Origin: Atribacterota bacterium
GTDB lineage: Bacteria; Atribacterota; Phoenicimicrobiia; Phoenicimicrobiales; Phoenicimicrobiaceae
Assembly: GCA_030666935.1 (NCBI GenBank)
Contig: DAOUWX010000114.1
Coordinates: forward strand, 1-6,106
DNA length: 6,106 nucleotides
Direction: 5' to 3'
Positions 1 through 5,004 of the stretch are shown piece by piece. The first letter of the stretch is position 1. The number at the start of each line of letters is the position of its first letter. Under the pieces are notes generated by a model. The model did no database searches. It saw only the letters and a list, made by a program, of their open reading frames with translations, and was not told where the DNA came from. The position numbers were made by a program, and so were the translations under genes.

Positions 1-140
1 CTTTTATTGTCATCCTGGGTTACCATATCATCAGAGGGGATTACCATTCCGAAATGAGCACTAGCCGAAATCAAACTTCCGAATAAAAATACTACTACCA
101 AACTAAAAACCAAAACTACTTTCAATTTTAAATTTTTCAT
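1..140 (-). CDS. Exported DUF4198/NikK-like protein, N-terminal fragment
   Basis: The first 46 codons of a minus-strand gene are visible; the rest lies beyond the left edge. The start is ATG at 138-140, with a GGAGG ribosome site at 146-150 and a 5-nt spacer. Residues 2-7 carry three lysines, residues 8-24 are a hydrophobic core, and A-S-A at 26-28 is a good signal peptidase I site, so the protein is exported. The predicted mature protein starts HFGMVIPSDDMV. An Ala-His-Phe start followed by an IPS-D motif is what I associate with DUF4198 (PF10670), a family once labelled NikM and found as an accessory of nickel ECF transporters (NikK-like). The family call rests on this short stretch. The neighbouring nikR gene supports a nickel role. 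Cobalt or another periplasmic metal-binding role remains possible. Confidence 0.6.
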   Translation of the reverse strand, partial: MKNLKLKVVLVFSLVVVFLFGSLISASAHFGMVIPSDDMVTQDDNK

Positions 141-159
141 ACTTTCCTCCTGTATTTTA

Positions 160-239
160 TTAATCGTCCAATTTGCCAATTTGCCAATTGACCAATATAT
201 TAATTTACCAATTCCCCTATCCACCAATTCACCAATTAA
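160..239. repeat. Degenerate 8-bp tandem array, consensus CCAATTNN
   Basis: CCAATT occurs at 168, 176, 184, 208, 224 and 232, all in one 8-bp register. The units at 160, 192, 200 and 216 are recognisable decayed copies (TTAAT, CCAATA, TTAATT, CCTAT). That gives about ten units, with the last two bases of each unit variable. The array lies just upstream of the exported-protein gene, where its promoter would be expected, and I see no ORF in it. Read on the minus strand the unit is an AATTGG octamer. Function is unknown; it may be a decayed microsatellite-like array. Confidence 0.85.
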
Positions 240-242
240 ATT

Positions 243-348
243 AGTCGACAGTGAATAGTTGTTAGTATTTAGTAGCAACACGGTAAGCCGTGTTGAGAAA
301 ATAGACAGGCGGGACGCCTGTCCTACTATTCACTAACGACTAAATACT
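243..348. repeat. REP-like inverted doublet: two GTAG-headed hairpins flanked by AGT-heptamer arrays
   Basis: Hairpin 1 has an 8-bp stem, 276-283 with 288-295 (CAACACGG/CCGTGTTG), and loop TAAG. Hairpin 2 has an 8-bp stem, 304-311 with 315-322 (GACAGGCG/CGCCTGTC), and loop GGA. An 8-nt spacer separates them. GTAG (272-275) directly abuts hairpin 1, and its complement CTAC (323-326) directly abuts hairpin 2, so the two units face each other. Outside each GTAG lies an array of 7-mers beginning AGT: four on the left (starting at 243, 250, 257 and 264) and three on the right on the minus strand (covering 328-348). The GTAG-plus-hairpin form resembles the REP elements processed by TnpA-REP (RAYT) enzymes; the paired arrangement resembles a BIME. 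No transposase gene is in the window. Confidence 0.75.
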
Positions 349-376
349 ATTTTCATTTTCGTGCTACGCATAAGAT

Positions 377-402
377 AAAAAAAATATAAGGCTATTAGCC
401 TT
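377..402 (-). terminator. Rho-independent terminator of nikR
   Basis: On the minus strand a 6-bp stem (AAGGCT/AGCCTT, 397-402 with 388-393) and a 3-nt loop are followed, after three bases, by eight consecutive T residues (377-384). It lies 53 bp beyond the nikR stop codon. The opposite strand has only a T5 run after the stem, so the main direction is minus. It suggests that nikR is not simply co-transcribed with the exported-protein gene to its left. Confidence 0.7.
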
Positions 403-455
403 TTTATTGTAATTTGAATCTGAAAACTGTTAACCAAAAACTGAAAATTATTTCC

Positions 456-872
456 CTACACCAACTCCTTCCCGGTAGTAGCTATAGACAAAAATCCGTA
501 TTTTACCCCTTTAGCTGCTTTTAATTTATCCGCCAGTTCTCTCACCTCTGTCGGCTTCCCTCTTACCACTATTATCTCCAAACAATTATCATGGTCTAAG
601 TGAATGTGCTGGCTAGAAATAATTAATGTGTGAAAATCATGCTGGATATCGGTTAGGTTATTTACCAGATCTCTTTTATGATGGTCAAAGACCAAGGTAA
701 TCGCTCCGGCAACTTCCTTTCCTTCAACCCACTCTCTTTTAACCAGATTCTCTCTGATTAAATCTCGTATTGCCTCTGAACGGTTAGGATATTTCTTCTC
801 TTTAATGAGTATATCAAATTTTTCTAATAGTTCTTTTTCTAATGATACACCAAAACGAACTATATAAGACAT
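456..872 (-). CDS. nikR: Nickel-responsive transcriptional regulator NikR
   Basis: A 138-aa ribbon-helix-helix repressor that binds operator DNA when loaded with Ni(II), typically shutting down nickel uptake. Residues 1-50 form the DNA-binding part: strand VRFGVSL at 5-11, then the conserved NRSEAIRDLIR helix at 30-40. Residues from about 55 onward form the ACT-like tetramerisation and metal domain. By comparison with E. coli NikR (His76, His87, His89, Cys95), the nickel ligands are His78, His89, His91 and Cys97; all are present, in QHDFH, QHIH and DNCLEI contexts. Length is normal for the family. The start is ATG at 870-872 with AGGAG at 879-883 and a 6-nt spacer. A palindrome fitting a NikR operator overlaps its promoter, pointing to autorepression. 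The likely target next door is the exported DUF4198-type protein. Confidence 0.96.
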   Translation of the reverse strand: MSYIVRFGVSLEKELLEKFDILIKEKKYPNRSEAIRDLIRENLVKREWVEGKEVAGAITLVFDHHKRDLVNNLTDIQHDFHTLIISSQHIHLDHDNCLEIIVVRGKPTEVRELADKLKAAKGVKYGFLSIATTGKELV

Positions 873-887
873 CGCTCTCTCCTATTA

Positions 888-914
888 GTATTACTATTAT
901 TAAAATAGTAACAC
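888..914. promoter_or_regulatory. Predicted NikR operator
   Basis: GTATTAC at 888-894 and GTAACAC at 908-914 are separated by 13 bases. From memory, the NikR consensus proposed for deltaproteobacteria is GTGTTAC-N13/14-GTAACAC; this site differs from it at one base. The site starts 15 bp upstream of the nikR start codon and covers the predicted -10 element and start point, the geometry of a repressor site. The identification combines motif match, position and adjacency to nikR. I could not scan for further copies outside this window. Confidence 0.75.
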
Positions 915-933
915 AATATTTCTATTTCGTCAA
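905..933 (-). promoter_or_regulatory. Predicted sigma-70 promoter of nikR
   Basis: On the minus strand, TTGACG (928-933, five of six consensus bases) is followed by a 17-bp spacer and TACTAT (905-910, four of six). Transcription would begin near 898, giving a leader of about 26 nt that carries the AGGAG ribosome site. The -10 element overlaps the predicted NikR operator, so bound NikR would exclude RNA polymerase. Confidence 0.6.
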
Positions 934-945
934 AAATATTAATAT

Positions 946-976
946 AGTATCGAGTATATAGTATTGAGTATCGAGT
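946..976. repeat. Second AGT-heptamer tandem array upstream of nikR
   Basis: Four consecutive 7-bp units beginning AGTAT occur at 946, 953, 960 and 967, followed by a partial AGTT. Seen at 14-bp scale, 943-957 and 957-971 match at 14 of 15 positions. The array has the same unit length and AGT head as the arms of the REP-like element at 243-348. It lies upstream of the nikR -35 element. The rest of the 873-1086 gap shows no ORF and no convincing terminator for the gene to the right. Confidence 0.7.
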
Positions 977-1086
977 TAAAAAAGAGAAAGAAAAAATAGT
1001 ATTCTTTTTCCCATCTAACTACCCCGCTAAAGTTTATACTACTAAATATATATCACATAATAAAGAAAAGAAGAGTGGAATACTTT

Positions 1087-1614
1087 TTAACTCCTTTTTA
1101 TTTCGGGTTCAGGATAATCTTCTCCAAAACAATTTACAATTATATCCTTTATAATCTCTGGAATAATCGGTTTATCATTTCTATCTTTCTCAACATTTGC
1201 TATTCGGTCAGCTTCATCCATCCCTTCAATTACCTTACCGAAGGCTGCATAATTTCCGTCCAGATGTTGTGCATATTTGTGCATTATAAAAAATTGCGAG
1301 CCTGCACTATCCGGTTCACTGCTGCGCGCCATACTTATCACACCTTCTTTGTGTGTTAAATCATTCTTAAAACCATTCGATAAAAATTCCCCTTTTATTT
1401 TATACCCGGGTCCACCAGCTCCTGTTCCCTCAGGACACCCTCCTTGAATCATAAAATCGGAAATAACTCTATGAAATGAAAGACCATCATAAAATTTTTT
1501 CTTTATAAGTGAAATAAAATTATTTACAGTATCGGGGGCGATCTCGGGATACAGCTCAATTGTTATCGATTTTCCATTTTCCATATTTATTTTAGCAATT
1601 GGATTTTTACTCAT
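1087..1614 (-). CDS. Cyclophilin-type peptidyl-prolyl cis-trans isomerase
   Basis: A 175-aa single-domain cyclophilin that isomerises X-Pro bonds during protein folding. No signal peptide or membrane segment is visible, so it should act in the cytoplasm. Conserved blocks are FHRVISDFMIQGG (47-59), a GPGYKIKGEF loop (68-77), SAGSQFFIM (103-111) and HLDGNYAAFGKV (117-128). Against human CypA, the catalytic residues Arg55, Phe60, Gln63 and Phe113 correspond to Arg49, Phe54, Gln57 and Phe109. The Trp121 position is His117, a common bacterial change that usually lowers cyclosporin binding, and His126 is Tyr122. An in-frame ATG at 1660-1662 would add 16 residues, but it lacks a ribosome site. ATG at 1612-1614 has AAAGGG six bases upstream and begins at the natural domain boundary. 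The nitroreductase-family gene lies 103 bp upstream on the same strand. Confidence 0.93.
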   Translation of the reverse strand: MSKNPIAKINMENGKSITIELYPEIAPDTVNNFISLIKKKFYDGLSFHRVISDFMIQGGCPEGTGAGGPGYKIKGEFLSNGFKNDLTHKEGVISMARSSEPDSAGSQFFIMHKYAQHLDGNYAAFGKVIEGMDEADRIANVEKDRNDKPIIPEIIKDIIVNCFGEDYPEPEIKRS

Positions 1615-1652
1615 CTTTTTCCCTTTCATAATAAAAAATAATCTGCCTTCTA

Positions 1653-1661
1653 ATAATAGCA
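1653..1661 (-). promoter_or_regulatory. Possible extended -10 promoter of the cyclophilin gene
   Basis: TGCTATTAT on the minus strand has the extended -10 TGn motif and a five-of-six match to TATAAT. A start near 1646 gives a leader of about 30 nt to the chosen ATG and excludes the longer start at 1662. No good -35 element is present, so this is tentative. Readthrough from the nitroreductase-family gene is an alternative. Confidence 0.35.
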
Positions 1662-1717
1662 TATTTTCTGCTTTATTTTTACTTTAAAGTGTAACTACAT
1701 TTATCTTTTATTTTAAA

Positions 1718-2287
1718 TCAACCAAGAATAATTTCTTTAAGAAGCCTCTTGGGTACATGATGAACTCCCTGACTGTCCCGCCAATACTTTATATCTCCAT
1801 CGGTTCCAACTGTTTCAAGTACCACCTTCTCCCTGGGTTTACCAATAGCCAATACATACAAAATCTCATATCTTTCATCAATTTTTAAGGCAAATCTCAA
1901 GTCATCCCTTTTTACTGAGGCAAATATACAACCCCTTAATCCCTTCTCTGTTGCTCCCAGAAGAATGCTTTGAGCGGCAATACCCGGGTCACACCAGTAA
2001 TTTTTAGTGATTTCTGTATCGTTCAACATAACAATATAGGCAGAAGGTCTTTCCCCTTCATTAGGACCTCGCCAATCTTTCAGATAACCTGCCCAGGCTA
2101 AAGTAGCAAAAATTAGATCATTTTTATTCTTCTCACAAGATAAGATATATTTTAAAGACTGCCTGTTAGCAGCAGAGGCTGAAAGTCTGGCTAAATCTAC
2201 CATCTCTTCCAAAGCATTCCGCTTAATTTCAAAATCCTCATAAAACCTCCGATACGTTCTGTTTTTTTTAATTAATTCTTTAATCAT
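1718..2287 (-). CDS. FMN-dependent nitroreductase-family protein
   Basis: A 189-aa protein of the nitroreductase flavoprotein superfamily, which uses FMN and NAD(P)H to reduce nitro compounds, quinones or other acceptors; the true substrate cannot be read from sequence. Family marks are NRTYRRF at 9-15 (arginines expected to contact the FMN phosphate), SASAANRQ at 36-43 (FMN-contacting loop), DPGIAAQSILLGATEKGLRG at 100-119 (the central helix-strand block) and the GKPREK turn at 149-154. The tail DIKYWRDSQGVHHVPKR (165-181) is one I recall from a compact, poorly characterised anaerobe branch. The length is on the short side, as expected for that branch. There is no signal peptide. The start ATG at 2285-2287 has GGGAGGG upstream at 2298-2304 with a 10-nt spacer. 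A promoter and a Fur-family-like dyad lie upstream, hinting at metal- or redox-responsive expression. Confidence 0.9.
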   Translation of the reverse strand: MIKELIKKNRTYRRFYEDFEIKRNALEEMVDLARLSASAANRQSLKYILSCEKNKNDLIFATLAWAGYLKDWRGPNEGERPSAYIVMLNDTEITKNYWCDPGIAAQSILLGATEKGLRGCIFASVKRDDLRFALKIDERYEILYVLAIGKPREKVVLETVGTDGDIKYWRDSQGVHHVPKRLLKEIILG

Positions 2288-2323
2288 AATAATTGTTCCC
2301 TCCCTTAAAAAATATAATTATTT

Positions 2324-2338
2324 CTGTAATTATTACAA
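2324..2338. promoter_or_regulatory. Fur-family-like operator dyad
   Basis: TGTAAT-T-ATTACA at 2325-2337 is a perfect 6-1-6 palindrome. Its core GTAAT-N-ATTAC equals the core of the Bacillus Zur box (TCGTAATNATTACGA) and is close to the Fur and PerR 7-1-7 boxes. It overlaps the predicted -10 of the nitroreductase-family gene, the expected place for a repressor. No Fur-family gene lies in the window, and AT-rich DNA yields such palindromes by chance fairly often. Confidence 0.4.
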
Positions 2339-2357
2339 TTTTAGCGATAATTTTCAA
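2329..2357 (-). promoter_or_regulatory. Predicted promoter of the nitroreductase-family gene
   Basis: On the minus strand TTGAAA (2352-2357, four of six) is followed by a 17-bp spacer and AATAAT (2329-2334, five of six). Transcription would begin near 2322, leaving a leader of about 35 nt with the GGGAGGG ribosome site. The dyad at 2324-2338 covers the -10 and the start region. Confidence 0.5.
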
Positions 2358-2402
2358 ATAAAATAGGGAATTATGTCGTATTGCCTAAAGGAAGAAAAAA
2401 GT

Positions 2403-2436
2403 ACTAAGAGGAAAAAATATAAAAACCTTAGTTTTT
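2403..2436 (+). other. Hairpin plus T-run in the divergent intergenic region
   Basis: ACTAAG(A)GG at 2403-2411 can pair with CCTTAGT at 2426-2432, with one bulge and an A/T loop, and T4 follows. An alternative 6-bp stem, AAAAAC/GTTTTT at 2421-2436, overlaps it. It looks like a weak terminator, but no plus-strand gene precedes it and it lies upstream of the reductase promoters. It may block minus-strand antisense reads or be chance. The rest of 2288-2606 holds promoters and no ORF. Confidence 0.25.
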
Positions 2437-2456
2437 GGGAGATAGTAATTAGATTG

Positions 2457-2486
2457 TTTACATAAAAAATTTTCTGATATTATTAT
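2457..2486 (+). promoter_or_regulatory. Predicted promoter of the ribonucleotide reductase gene
   Basis: TTTACA (2457-2462, five of six) is followed by an 18-bp spacer and TATTAT (2481-2486, five of six). Transcription from about 2493 would give a leader of about 114 nt. I find no cobalamin-riboswitch B12 box (GCCACTG-like) and no convincing NrdR box in the leader or promoter. Confidence 0.5.
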
Positions 2487-2514
2487 ATATTTTTCCCTGA
2501 TTTATATTTTTTTA

Positions 2515-2523
2515 TGTTAAAAT
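2515..2523 (+). promoter_or_regulatory. Alternative extended -10 promoter for the reductase gene
   Basis: TGTTAAAAT carries a TGn extension and TAAAAT, five of six against TATAAT. No usable -35 lies at the correct distance. A start near 2530 would leave a leader of about 77 nt. It is a second candidate beside the promoter at 2457-2486. Confidence 0.3.
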
Positions 2524-2606
2524 ATTAAAAATAGAATAAAATTGCTAATGATAAAAAATTAGGAATGTGATAAGTCATCCCTGGTCACGATAATGGAAGG
2601 ATAAAA

Positions 2607-4946
2607 ATGATAGAAGTAATCAAACGTAATAATACAGTACAATATTTTGATCCAAATAAGATAATAAATGCCATTACTCAGGCAATGCGCGAAACCATAA
2701 AGGGAGTAGATAAAGAGCTATGTGTATCTATTGCTGCAAAAATTAAAAAAGATTTACAGACTTCCAAAGATAGTGTAACAGTTAATGATATACAGGAACA
2801 GGTAGAAACAGAATTGATGAATAGCGAAAGGAAAGATGTTGCAAAAGTTTATATCTTATACAGAAAACAGCGCGACGAATTAAGAGAAATCTCCAAAAAA
2901 AACCACAAGTTGTTAGCGGATGACTTTATCAGCCAATACAAACATCTTCCCAATCCATTTCCCAGTCAATTAGGTCAATTTGTTTATTACCGAACTTATT
3001 CCCGATGGTTGCCTCTCGAAAAAAGAAGAGAATACTGGTGGGAAACAGTAAGAAGGGCTGTGGAGTTTAATTGTGGTTTGGTTAAAACTACTCAACATGA
3101 AGCTGAACTTCTCTACGATAATCTCTTTCATTTAAGACAATTTTTAGCCGGTAGAACCCTTTGGACGGGGGGAACGGAAGTTAGTATAAAATATCCCATG
3201 GCAAATTTTAATTGCAGTTTTACGATTTTAGATAATTTTAATGCTTTTAAAGACCTGTTTTATTTATTGATGATCGGGGCCGGGGTAGGGATAAGAATTT
3301 TAAAATCAGATGTAATTAAATTACCAAAAATAAGAACGGATATAAAGATTATACATGAGTCATATTCTCCAACACCTAAAGATAAGAGAGAAGATTTAAC
3401 CAGTATTACTTTTGAATCTAATACTGCCCATATTATAGTCGGAGATAGCAAAGAAGGCTGGGTGGAATCATTAGATTACTATTTAAACATACTATATAAA
3501 AAGGAATACAGGGAAGTAAAAAGCATTATTTTTAATTACAATTACGTTAGGCCAAAAGGAGAAAAGTTAAAAACTTTTGGTGGTACTGCTTCCGGATATG
3601 AAAGCTTAAGGGAGATGTTTTATAAAATTGATAAAATAGTTAAAATTGATTGTTTTGGTAATTTAAAAAAATTGCGGCCAATAGATTGTCTGGATATAGC
3701 TAATATCATTGGCCAAAATGTAGTAGTAGGAGGAGTCAGACGGACCAGTGAAGTAGTATTATTCGACAAAGATGACCAAGGAATTTTAAATGCTAAGAAT
3801 AATCTCTATGAACAGGTGGATGGTAAATGGATAAAAAATGAAGCTATTTCCTATCGGGAAATGAGTAATAATAGTATTTTTTATACTTCTAAACCAACTC
3901 GGGAACAACTTTCCTGGCATATAAAGCAAATGAGATACAGTGGAGAACCCGGTTTTATGAATGCGGAAGCAGCCGCTAAAAGAAGACCTAATTTGCAAGG
4001 AGCTAATCCCTGTATGGAGGTGCTGCTTGATAGAGACCAAATGTGTAATCTGACTACAGTAAATGTATTAGGTTTTGTGCAAGATGCTAAATTAGATAAG
4101 AAAAAATTACTTGAAGCTCAACGACTTTCTTTACGTGCAGGGTTTCGAATGACTTTTTTAGACCTGGAGTTAGATCAATGGGATGTGAAGCAAAAAAGAG
4201 ATAGATTGGTAGGCTGTAGTTTGACCGGATGGCAGGATATGGTAAATGCTACTAAAATGACCAAAGAAGAAGGATCAGAATTACGGAAAAAACTAAGAGA
4301 TATTATTCATCAAGAAGCAGAGTCCTATGCGCAAAAATTAGGGGTTGAACCTCCTTTGCTTATGACCACAGTGAAACCGGAAGGTACCCTTTCACAATTA
4401 CCCACCGTTTCCAGCGGAATACATCATTCTCATTCTCCTTATTTTATCAGGAGGGTTCGTATTAATGCCAATGACCCCTTGCTTAAGGTTTGTGAAGAAT
4501 TGGGATATGATATAAAACTGGAGAATGGACAGACTGAGGAAGATTGCCAAACAAAGGTAATCTCTTTTCCTTGTTGCGCTCCGGAAGGGAAAACCAAAAA
4601 AGATGTTCCCGCAATAGAACAATTAGAAATTTACCGTTCTTTCCAAAAAGAATATACAGATCATAATACTTCTATTACTGTTCATGTGCAAAACCATGAA
4701 TGGGAAGAAGTAGAAGAATGGTTATGGAATAATTGGGATGAAGCGGTAGCGGTAAGTTTTGTCTCTTTAGATAATAGTTTTTATGCTCAAATGCCTTATG
4801 AGGCGATAACAAAAAAAGAATATGAGAAGAGGGTAAAAGAAATGTTACCTTTTATTCCTTCACTTATCTCAAAATACGAACAGGAAGAAACAGAAATTGA
4901 TGTAGGAGATGAATCGTGTTCTAACGGAACATGTCCTATTAGGTAG
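2607..4946 (+). CDS. nrdJ: Adenosylcobalamin-dependent ribonucleoside-triphosphate reductase (class II RNR)
   Basis: A 779-aa enzyme that makes deoxyribonucleotides with a B12-generated thiyl radical, needing no oxygen. It resembles the monomeric Lactobacillus leichmannii RTPR more than dimeric NrdJ: RTYSRWLPLEKR (129-140), GAGVGIR (224-230), FGGTASG (324-330), NVVVGGVRRTSE (371-382) and a CPIR end all have counterparts there. Against RTPR Cys408, Cys119, Cys419, Asn406, Glu410 and the C-terminal pair Cys731/Cys736, it has thiyl Cys469, reducing-pair Cys203 and Cys480, Asn467, Glu471 and Cys771/Cys776. The 11-residue and 5-residue cysteine spacings are kept. Residues 1 to about 92 form an ATP-cone (VIKRNNTVQYFDPNKII at 4-20), absent from the Lactobacillus enzyme and expected to be an overall-activity allosteric site. 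Activity would require cobalamin uptake or synthesis elsewhere. Start ATG 2607 has GGAAGG at 2595-2600 with a 6-nt spacer. Confidence 0.95.
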   Translation: MIEVIKRNNTVQYFDPNKIINAITQAMRETIKGVDKELCVSIAAKIKKDLQTSKDSVTVNDIQEQVETELMNSERKDVAKVYILYRKQRDELREISKKNHKLLADDFISQYKHLPNPFPSQLGQFVYYRTYSRWLPLEKRREYWWETVRRAVEFNCGLVKTTQHEAELLYDNLFHLRQFLAGRTLWTGGTEVSIKYPMANFNCSFTILDNFNAFKDLFYLLMIGAGVGIRILKSDVIKLPKIRTDIKIIHESYSPTPKDKREDLTSITFESNTAHIIVGDSKEGWVESLDYYLNILYKKEYREVKSIIFNYNYVRPKGEKLKTFGGTASGYESLREMFYKIDKIVKIDCFGNLKKLRPIDCLDIANIIGQNVVVGGVRRTSEVVLFDKDDQGILNAKNNLYEQVDGKWIKNEAISYREMSNNSIFYTSKPTREQLSWHIKQMRYSGEPGFMNAEAAAKRRPNLQGANPCMEVLLDRDQMCNLTTVNVLGFVQDAKLDKKKLLEAQRLSLRAGFRMTFLDLELDQWDVKQKRDRLVGCSLTGWQDMVNATKMTKEEGSELRKKLRDIIHQEAESYAQKLGVEPPLLMTTVKPEGTLSQLPTVSSGIHHSHSPYFIRRVRINANDPLLKVCEELGYDIKLENGQTEEDCQTKVISFPCCAPEGKTKKDVPAIEQLEIYRSFQKEYTDHNTSITVHVQNHEWEEVEEWLWNNWDEAVAVSFVSLDNSFYAQMPYEAITKKEYEKRVKEMLPFIPSLISKYEQEETEIDVGDESCSNGTCPIR

Positions 4947-4965
4947 AAAAAATAATGAAGTCATT
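4947..4965 (-). terminator. Weak possible terminator of the D-Ala-D-Ala ligase gene
   Basis: On the minus strand AATG/CATT (4962-4965 with 4954-4957) can form a small hairpin with a 4-nt loop, followed by AT and six T residues (4947-4952). The stem is short and AT-rich, so this is weak. It lies 39 bp past the ligase stop codon, between the two convergent genes. I see no plus-strand terminator for the reductase in the 58-bp gap. Confidence 0.25.
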
Positions 4966-5004
4966 TCAAATAAAGAGTTAGACATTATTCCCTCACCTCT
5001 GATG

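Noticed and set aside
243..348. CRISPR-like repeat-spacer structure
   Set aside because: Only two unlike hairpins in inverted orientation are present, with no identical direct repeats or unique spacers and no cas genes.
151..350. A NikR operator for the exported protein gene
   Set aside because: AACACGG and CCGTGTT at 277-294 resemble half-sites, but their spacing is that of a hairpin loop (TAAG) rather than N13, and the flanks do not fit.
1000..1086. Terminator after the cyclophilin gene
   Set aside because: Minus-strand T-rich runs near 981-1010 are present, but I could not find a preceding stable GC-containing stem.
1075..1359. Plus-strand ORF of 94 codons
   Set aside because: It lies entirely opposite the well-supported cyclophilin gene, has no ribosome site or recognisable motif, and reads as a shadow frame.
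1615..1662. Upstream ATG extending the cyclophilin by 16 residues
   Set aside because: It lacks a ribosome site, the added residues do not belong to the domain, and the likely -10 element overlaps this ATG.
2487..2606. Cobalamin riboswitch or NrdR box controlling the class II reductase
   Set aside because: I looked for a B12 box and for the ACAnTATATnGTGT-like NrdR repeat and found neither; small pairings such as CTAAT/ATTAG are too weak.
3260..4622. Three minus-strand ORFs of 63-84 codons inside the reductase gene
   Set aside because: All lie antisense to a fully conserved coding sequence and have no motif or ribosome site.
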